Below, piece by piece: positions 57,901-64,000 of a DNA stretch of 64,000 nucleotides. The notes under the pieces were generated by a model that was given only the letters and a program-made list of their open reading frames with translations, did not search any database and had not been told where the DNA came from. Each line of letters starts with the position of its first letter. Within the stretch, counting starts at the first letter, position 1. The DNA lies in NCBI GenBank assembly GCA_035771165.1, contig JAWNZC010000279.1, positions 310,001-374,000 of the forward strand, given 5' to 3'. Both the position numbers and the translations under genes were made by a program. The DNA comes from Paragorgia papillata. Lineage: Eukaryota > Cnidaria > Anthozoa > Scleralcyonacea > Coralliidae.

Positions 57901-60059
57901 ACAACTTCGTGTGTAAACAGCGAATTTTAAAAGAAACGCTGGGGAAACTGTGACAAAGCAAAATTTACGAGCGATATTTATAAACAAAACAGTTTAAAAT
58001 GGTAGGGAAAACATACATAAACTTGTGAACACAGTATTTTGAATCACTAAATGAAACTATATAGAAGTATATATATACTATAAAGTCATACCACGAGAAG
58101 ATAGAAAAGCTGAAACCTTTTGACACTAAACGTCTAAACTGTCTTTCTTCTGTTATCCAACCGCTATAAAACTAAACAAAACCGCTACAATTCTTTACCT
58201 TTTAGTCAAATATTTTCTACATGCCAACCTCATCGTGTTATGTCCTTGAAACTTGAAATTACAAATGGCTTACTACAAGCATTTTCGTCTTCAAACTCGA
58301 AGAACACTTTCAACTTTCATATACAGTCAGCCAAATATTGAAAGCGACTTTCCAAGCGAACAGCCAAAAACGAGCAAGCGACGAAGAAGAACGACGAAGA
58401 ATCATTATCAACTAAACTTTAAAAACACTGACTGCATTTTGACTTCCCTTCGTAACTAGATCTTCAAGTTTTTAATGTTTTTTTTTATCACAAAAAAAGG
58501 TTCCAAGCTTCCCTGTAAGACTACATGTCGGCAGTTGTTTACGACTGTCGAACGATAAACTTTGGACTTTCGAGTATCACGTGAATGTCATCTCGATTAC
58601 GCAACTTAATTCAGTTATGTTAATTTATCTAATTATGTAACAAAAAAATAAATACGTTATTTACCGTTTTGGTCGGCCCGTATAGAAAAATATTTGCCCT
58701 CGGTCTCAAAAATGTCCCTCGGCCTGCGGCGTCGGGCCTTTTTTAAGACCTCGGGCAAATATTTTTCTATACGGACCTCCCAGCCGGTAAATAACATATA
58801 TTTATTTTTTTATTAGTCGTGAGCGGGCGGAATCCTAGGCTTTCCTGCAATTTGATTGGCTACGTGAGCGGGCAGTTTTTTACGATATCTTGGACCGCGG
58901 TCCAAAAAGTTATTTTTTTACATTCTGTCATAATTAAAATTGATCGATTTTCATAACTATTTCGCTTGCGACAGAAAAAATATATTCAACAGAGAGCTAC
59001 GGGGATGCAAATGAGTTTGATTATCCAAATGGTTTTGACAACTTCATGTGTAAGCAGCGAATTTTAAAAGAAACGCTGGGAAAACGGTATTTCACGATAT
59101 CTTGGACCGCGGTCCAAAAAGTTATTTTTTTACATTCTGCCATTAAAATCGATCGATATTCATAACTATTTCGCTTGCTACAGAAAAAATATATTGAACA
59201 GAGACTACGGGGATGCAAATGAGTTTGATTATCCAAATGGTTTTGACAACTTCGTGTGTAAACAGCGAATTTTAAAAGAAACGCTGGGGAAACTGTGACA
59301 AAGCAAAATTTACGAGCGATATTTATAAACAAAACAGTTTAAAATGGTAGGGAAAACATACATAAACTTGTGAACACAGTATTTTGAATCACTAAATGAA
59401 ACTATATAGAAGTATATATATACTATAAAGTCATACCACGAGAAGATAGAAAAGCTGAAACCTTTTGACACTAAACGTCTAAACTGTCTTTCTTCTGTTA
59501 TCCAACCGCTATAAAACTAAACAAAACCGCTACAATTCTTTACCTTTTAGTCAAATATTTTCTACATGCCAACCTCATCGTGTTATGTCCTTGAAACTTG
59601 AAATTACAAATGGCTTACTACAAGCATTTTCGTCTTCAAACTCGAAGAACACTTTCAACTTTCATATACAGTCAGCCAAATATTGAAAGCGACTTTCCAA
59701 GCGAACAGCCAAAAACGAGCAAGCGACGAAGAAGAACGACGAAGAATCATTATCAACTAAACTTTAAAAACACTGACTGCATTTTGACTTCCCTTCGTAA
59801 CTAGATCTTCAAGTTTTTAATGTTTTTTTTTATCACAAAAAAGGTTCCAAGCTTCCCTGTAAGACTACATGTCGGCAGTTGTTTACGACTGTCGAACGAT
59901 AAACTTTGGACTTTCGAGTATCACGTGAATGTCATCTCGATTACGCAACTTAATTCAGTTATGTTAATTTATCTAATTATGTAACAAAAAAATAAATACG
60001 TTATTTACCGTTTTGGTCGGCCCGTATAGAAAAATATTTGCCCTCGGTCTCAAAAATGT

Positions 60060-60596
60060 ATTTTCTCTCTCTTTGACTCTCAAACTTGTATTTTCCATTT
60101 TTCAAGAAACTGTACGGAGCCACCTTAAAAGGTTAAGTTTACGGTAAACATTTAGTAACAATGCTGTTCGAGTTTTCCTGTTTTGCATATATCATGTCAC
60201 TGTTACAGTAATTTTGTTTTCGATTTCATGTGTCCTTAAAGTATTTTAAACGTATCGTTATGTTTTCGCTTGCCCGTTGTTGACTGCCGTCTTATCTCCG
60301 CTTAAATATTTTTCTTATGGTAAAACCACTTGTAAAACTTAGCGTAGCTTGTTTATAATTTGGCATAAAAATCGGTGAAGGAGCAATTTTTCGTCTGTTA
60401 AACATATAAATGCTGCTATATTTTGAATTGTTCTAACGGCTATTTCCAGGCTCCCAATGAAAAAGAGCACGAAGGTGTTTTTCTAATCAGAGGGTTATCT
60501 GACGGATATTTGAAAAAAATCGTGTTAAAGATGGCGAGGGGCTGTTGTGTTAGCATATTTCTAATAGTTAAACAATGGTGTAAATACAGATAAGCT
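60060..60596. other. No gene recognised
   Basis: AT-rich unique-looking DNA downstream of the array, up to a LINE fragment. Confidence 0.5.
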
Positions 60597-60837
60597 AATC
60601 CTCCAGCCTGATCACAATCAATCTTCTTCGTCATAAACCTCCTCTCTCCAACCTCTACATTGATCGATGGTATCCCCATTGAGACTGTCGAAAGTACCAA
60701 AGTCCTTGGCATACATTTTCGGAGTGATCTCAAATGGAATAACCATATCGATGAAATTACGAAGAAAGCTGCTAAACGGTTATATATTATTCGAGTTCTA
60801 CGATGCAATGGTCTCTCTGTGGATGACTTGGCAAGAG
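60597..60837 (+). pseudogene. LINE reverse transcriptase C-terminal fragment
   Basis: It reads NPPA, a stop, then INLLSPTSTLIDGIPIETVE, STKVLGIHFRSDLKWNNHID, EITKKAAKRLYIIRVLRCNG and LSVDDLARA. This is the post-palm segment of CR1/jockey-like LINEs (IDG..IE.V...K.LG+.....L.W..HI..I..KA.KRLY.+R.L+). It is cut off sharply by the palindrome at 60838-60877. The reverse-transcriptase core is missing. Confidence 0.8.
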
Positions 60838-60877
60838 CAATATCTCACGAGTGAGCGCAGCTCACTCGTGAGATATT
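60838..60877. repeat. Perfect 18-bp-arm palindrome truncating the LINE fragment
   Basis: AATATCTCACGAGTGAGC, the loop GCA, then GCTCACTCGTGAGATATT. The left arm still reads in the LINE frame (RAISHE), so, as at 15131-15223, the palindrome may be an inverted copy of local sequence. Confidence 0.85.
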
Positions 60878-60944
60878 ATCCTTGCCACTCGAACATAAAA
60901 TCCATATCTTCTCTCCACCGTGTAATATCCCCTTTATATAATAT

Positions 60945-61294
60945 AATATAACATAACGACACGATACGACACGATACGGCACGACACGACACGGCACGGC
61001 ACGGCACAACACAACACAACACAACACAACACAACACAACACAACACAACACAACACAACACGGCACAACACAACACAACACAACACAACACAACACAAC
61101 ACAACACAACACAACACAACACAACACAACACAACACAACACAACACAACACAACACAACACAACACAACACAACACAACACAACACAACACAACACAAT
61201 ATAATATAATATAATATAATATAATATAATATAATATAATATAATATAATATAATATAATGTAATGTAATGTAATGTAATATAATATAATATTT
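60945..61294. repeat. Pentanucleotide microsatellite: (CACGA)/(CACAA)n then (ATAAT)n then (GTAAT)n
   Basis: ATAAC and ACGAC/ACGGC variants run from 60945, then uniform CACAA repeats (about 61005-61199), ATAAT repeats (61199-61260), four GTAAT repeats and ATAAT again to 61294. The 5-bp register is kept through every change of unit. Cys/Val or Ile/Leu/Tyr ORFs on it are artefacts. Confidence 0.95.
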
Positions 61295-61295
61295 A

Positions 61296-62655
61296 ACAAT
61301 TAGACAACGAGGCCGAGTTTTCTATGAGCTGATAGTCAACGAGGCGAAGCCCAAGTTGACAATCTGCTCGTAGAAAACCAACCTCGTACACAGGGTCTTA
61401 CCTCCGCTCCCCCCTCCCCCCACGCTGCGGAAAGACCCAGGTACACCCTGGTCACGTGTCGTCTATCCAAATTTTCGACTGTGGGGGTGTCCCCTGTGTA
61501 TCAATGCTTGCATGACCTCGCTGGAATAGTCGAAGAAATGCATGTATACGTATCTTGTTTTGTTTTCTGGTATTAGATTTTGAAATGAATCGTTAAACCG
61601 GTGATACGATTTTAAAATTGAAACAAGTTGTTTTGACAGCTATTGTTTCTAGTTTATAATAAATCGCTGTGTATTTAAATTTTACAATGAAGAAAGTTTT
61701 TGATGTTCCCATTCGTTTAATAATCGTCAACCTGGGTGCTTAAATTATACAATATATAGTCGATTAATCGATATCTTATTATCATTTTTCTATTTATATA
61801 AACTCCAGTTACTCCGCAAATTTGATCTTTCGTCGCTTGATCATGAAATATGAATACGCCACTACGAAAACTGTTGCCGCTCCTCCATTCGGCAAAGTAT
61901 ATTAAAATATCGAACAATAGTATTAATCAACGATAAATAAACAAAAATAAACAGTACTAAAATAGTAAAATATTTGAAACCAACATCATTCTATAATGCT
62001 ATAGCAAGAACCTAGACACATTTAATAAGGCAAAGGTGAAATATATGTTGAACCTTTGTTGTCATCTGTCTGCATTTCTGAATGCGCTGTGTTGTTTACT
62101 TAAAGAAATAGTACTTTCAGTAGACTTCAAGAAAGTGGGCGAGTCTTATCGATTTTTCTGCTTCTTTGCTGTCACAAACTTCTTGTCCGATAAAGAAACC
62201 CCCGTTGTTGAATACCACACGCGAAAGCTGCCGTTATATTTAATTGAATACGTCCAGTTAAAAGCCTCGCGATTCAAATGCTTAAAACGAATATTCTCCC
62301 ATCAATAACACATGTCGCCAGCGCTACAAAGCCAGCAAAATATTGATATTTGAGATTTTGGCATTCTTATTAAATTATATCTCGTTTCGGATTGTTTCTC
62401 CAAGCCGATGTGCACCTTTCGTGAGTCGTGATATTTCATCTGGCCAGATGTTTTGCGTTTTGTATAAACACTACTCCGGTCGGTAAGTCGAGAAAGTTTT
62501 TTGTACCACCCTACCCACACTAAATTTATTTTGTACTGCCCATATTTTGGGCAGCACGTGACCAGCGTGTACCAGGGTCTTTCCGCAGCGAAGGGGAGCG
62601 GAGGTAAGACCTGGGTACGAGGTTGGTAGAAAACGAGGACGAGTTGTCTAATTGT
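61296..62655. mobile_element. 1.36-kb element with ~150-bp terminal inverted repeats
   Basis: The left end is AACAATTAGACAACGAGGCC then GTAGAAAACCAACCTCGTAC, GGGTCTTACCTCCGCTCC, GCTGCGGAAAGACCC, GGTACACCCTGGTCACGTG. The right end, 62545-62655, is its reverse complement, with about 40 bp extra in the left end (61320-61360). Inside is AT-rich sequence with no recognisable transposase (62036-62308 is an unassigned 90-residue frame). It has inserted at the end of the pentanucleotide repeat. Confidence 0.75.
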
Positions 62656-63017
62656 TTTAGTATCAACCATAAACAACTTTTCTTTAACGTAAAGAAGTCT
62701 TATCAAACATTGTTCTAATGTTCAGATAGTTTTACCTTTTTGTTTGCACAAATCTCCCCATACATAATGCAGAGTAGTTCGATGGCTTATGGTAAACAAT
62801 CGCTCACAAAACACAAGATTGTAACTACTTTGCTTAAAATTTGGTGTAGATATACTCCATAGGCATAAGCGAATTCATTTTCTTATTCGAAAATGTCAAA
62901 CTGAATATATTTCCATTACTTTCGACCCAATGTTTTCTTCACTCGTACAAAACTTTTAGCAGACGCCATGTTTGATTTTTTAGCCTAGTTTCCAGGTTTT
63001 GCTTGCGGCGTGAATAT
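62656..63017. other. No gene recognised
   Basis: Spacer between two TIR elements; nothing recognised. Confidence 0.5.
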
Positions 63018-63137
63018 GCCGTGGCTTCTGATTGGTCAGAATAGGAGTATTCCAGCTATAAGAAGGTTTATCATTGGATAACGCTACTATGGTCTATCAC
63101 CACTAGACCATGGTAGCTCAGCCAATCAGAAGGCTGG
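63018..63137. mobile_element. ~120-bp MITE with TTCTGATTGG ends
   Basis: Ends GGCTTCTGATTGGTCAG and the inverse CAGCCAATCAGAAGGCTGG, with an inner hairpin CTACTATGGTCTATCACCAC then TAGACCATGGTAG. Confidence 0.7.
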
Positions 63138-63170
63138 ATTTGTAATAGACCACCAGTTGGTTGATACTAA

Positions 63171-63374
63171 AATATAATATAATGTAATGTAATGTAAATG
63201 TAATGTAAATGTAATGTAATGTAATGTAATGTAATGTAATGTAATGTAATGTAATGTAATGTAATGTAATGTAATGTAATGTAATGTAATGTAATGTAAT
63301 GTAATGTAATGTAATGTAATGTAATGTAATGTAATGTAATGTAATGTAATGTAATGTAATGTAATGTAATGTAA
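63171..63374. repeat. (GTAAT)n pentanucleotide microsatellite
   Basis: About 38 GTAAT units from 63181, preceded by ATAAT units and two GTAAAT variants. It is the same unit type as the end of the array at 61261-61294. Confidence 0.97.
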
Positions 63375-64000
63375 CCCATACCAGTTCTTGAAACTAATAT
63401 ACCACTGAAATATTTCCAAAGTTGAAGACACAAAACTTATCTATATTACATTATCGCCATGAAAACTTTCAAAGAATTAACGTTTTAAAATGTTGTTCTT
63501 ACCACCTTCATTTGGCTGAACCAAAAATACAAAGTGGCAATAATAAGTACTAGTATATTAATTTAAGGTAGCTGGAGAACTTGCAGTCAGTAAAATGAAA
63601 GTGAAAGAGCGCTGCAGTCTTTTTTTCGTTGGTAGAAAGACAACCAGGTCTGGTAAAAAAGGTCACCGAAACACAGGATTACAAAATATTTAAGGGACTT
63701 AACAGGTCGTATTTATTGCTTGCACAAACAGATTTATTTTATAAATTTTAGATGGGCCCACGTCTAGTATTGTTTAGTATATCTTCTACTTTTCTCCCAA
63801 ATTTAGTGTTTTTTATCACAAAAACCAACAATTCATTTATTTATTTAAATTATGCAGGACTTGCACTGGAAATCTTAATGAGTGTCGATCGTATCTTGAT
63901 ATCTGCTGATATAAGAAATAAGAGAATCAAATCAACAGCGGTCATCTGCGGTTAATTAAAGGAAGTTGTGAAAACGGATAATAAAACAAACTTTTAGTAG
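63375..64000. other. No gene recognised
   Basis: AT-rich DNA. A 67-residue + frame at 63752-63955 has no recognisable domain. Confidence 0.45.

Larger units (their letters stand above)
38618..60059. repeat. Satellite array: about 16 head-to-tail units of ~1,345 bp
   Basis: The unit recurs at a spacing of 1343-1349 bp: the marker ATG in TTACAAATGGCTTACTACAA is at 39427, 40774, 42120, 43466, 44812, about 46156, 47505, 48849, 50197, 51541, 52887, 54233, 55577, 56921, 58265 and 59610. Units differ mainly by homopolymer length and rare substitutions, i.e. well above 98% identical by eye. The array starts right after the position of the hairpin's right arm and ends inside its left arm. No rRNA, snRNA, histone or tRNA sequence was recognised in the unit. 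Confidence 0.97.

Noticed and set aside
38838..59332. Repeated minus-strand 103-residue ORF (MFINIARKFCF...) in the satellite units
   Set aside because: It spans the internal 212-bp duplication, so its own sequence is repeated (SVSFKIRCLHMKLSK / SPAFLLKFAVYTRSC). No family is recognised. It is open by chance in a nearly invariant unit.
38618..60059. The array as rDNA, histone or snRNA cluster
   Set aside because: No 5S, snRNA, tRNA or histone sequence was recognised in the 1,345-bp unit.
60845..61299. Cys/Val and Ile/Tyr-rich minus ORFs of 107-121 residues
   Set aside because: They are translations of the CACAA/ATAAT pentanucleotide repeat.
62036..62308. 90-residue ORF inside the 1.36-kb TIR element as a transposase
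   Set aside because: No DDE, HTH or other transposase motif is seen; the length is within chance for AT-rich DNA.

Overview
The window looks like metazoan nuclear DNA, most likely from a cnidarian. This is inferred from the extracellular domains (frizzled-type cysteine-rich domain, kringle, thrombospondin type 1), the small phase-1 exons in very large introns, the AT-rich and repeat-laden background, and the mix of mobile elements (Polinton/Maverick, Crypton-type recombinase relatives, LINEs with 2A-like motifs). No species can be named. There is no bacterial-style gene organisation, and no tRNA, rRNA or CRISPR locus was seen.

One cellular gene can be assembled with confidence. It lies on the + strand from about 10910 to 37548. 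Its exons encode a frizzled-type cysteine-rich domain (10910-11413, carrying one in-frame stop and one frameshift), a kringle (23521-23775), three thrombospondin type 1 repeats (29735-29911, 30101-30274, 30443-30619), a transmembrane helix (31462-31578) and a short cytoplasmic tail ending in a stop (37427-37548). Every junction from the end of the frizzled exon onward is phase 1 and reads through in frame. The extracellular part recalls ROR/MuSK-type receptors, but there is no kinase domain and there are added TSP1 repeats.

The rest is mobile or repetitive. 0-10.9 kb: a Tc1-like transposase fragment, a 1.1 kb diverged palindrome, a ~208-bp tandem repeat, a C-terminal fragment of a Crypton-type tyrosine recombinase relative, and a 2.7 kb foldback element (6415-9131) carrying 81-bp subrepeats with telomere-like TTAGGG pairs. 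The 12 kb intron (11.4-23.5 kb): an N-terminal/middle fragment of a Crypton-type gene, LINE fragments, a RecQ-like helicase fragment, a 2A-peptide ORF and several hairpins. Intron 23.8-29.7 kb: two further LINEs, one a nearly full-length ruin. Intron 31.6-37.4 kb: a 5.4 kb Polinton/Maverick-like element with long inverted repeats, a 6-bp target duplication (CAGGTT) and a zinc-finger/packaging-ATPase ORF.

38.6-60.1 kb is a head-to-tail array of about 16 units of ~1,345 bp. The units are nearly identical, and each is joined to the next by a ~140-bp hairpin. 60.1-64 kb holds a LINE fragment, pentanucleotide microsatellites, a 1.36 kb TIR element and a small MITE.
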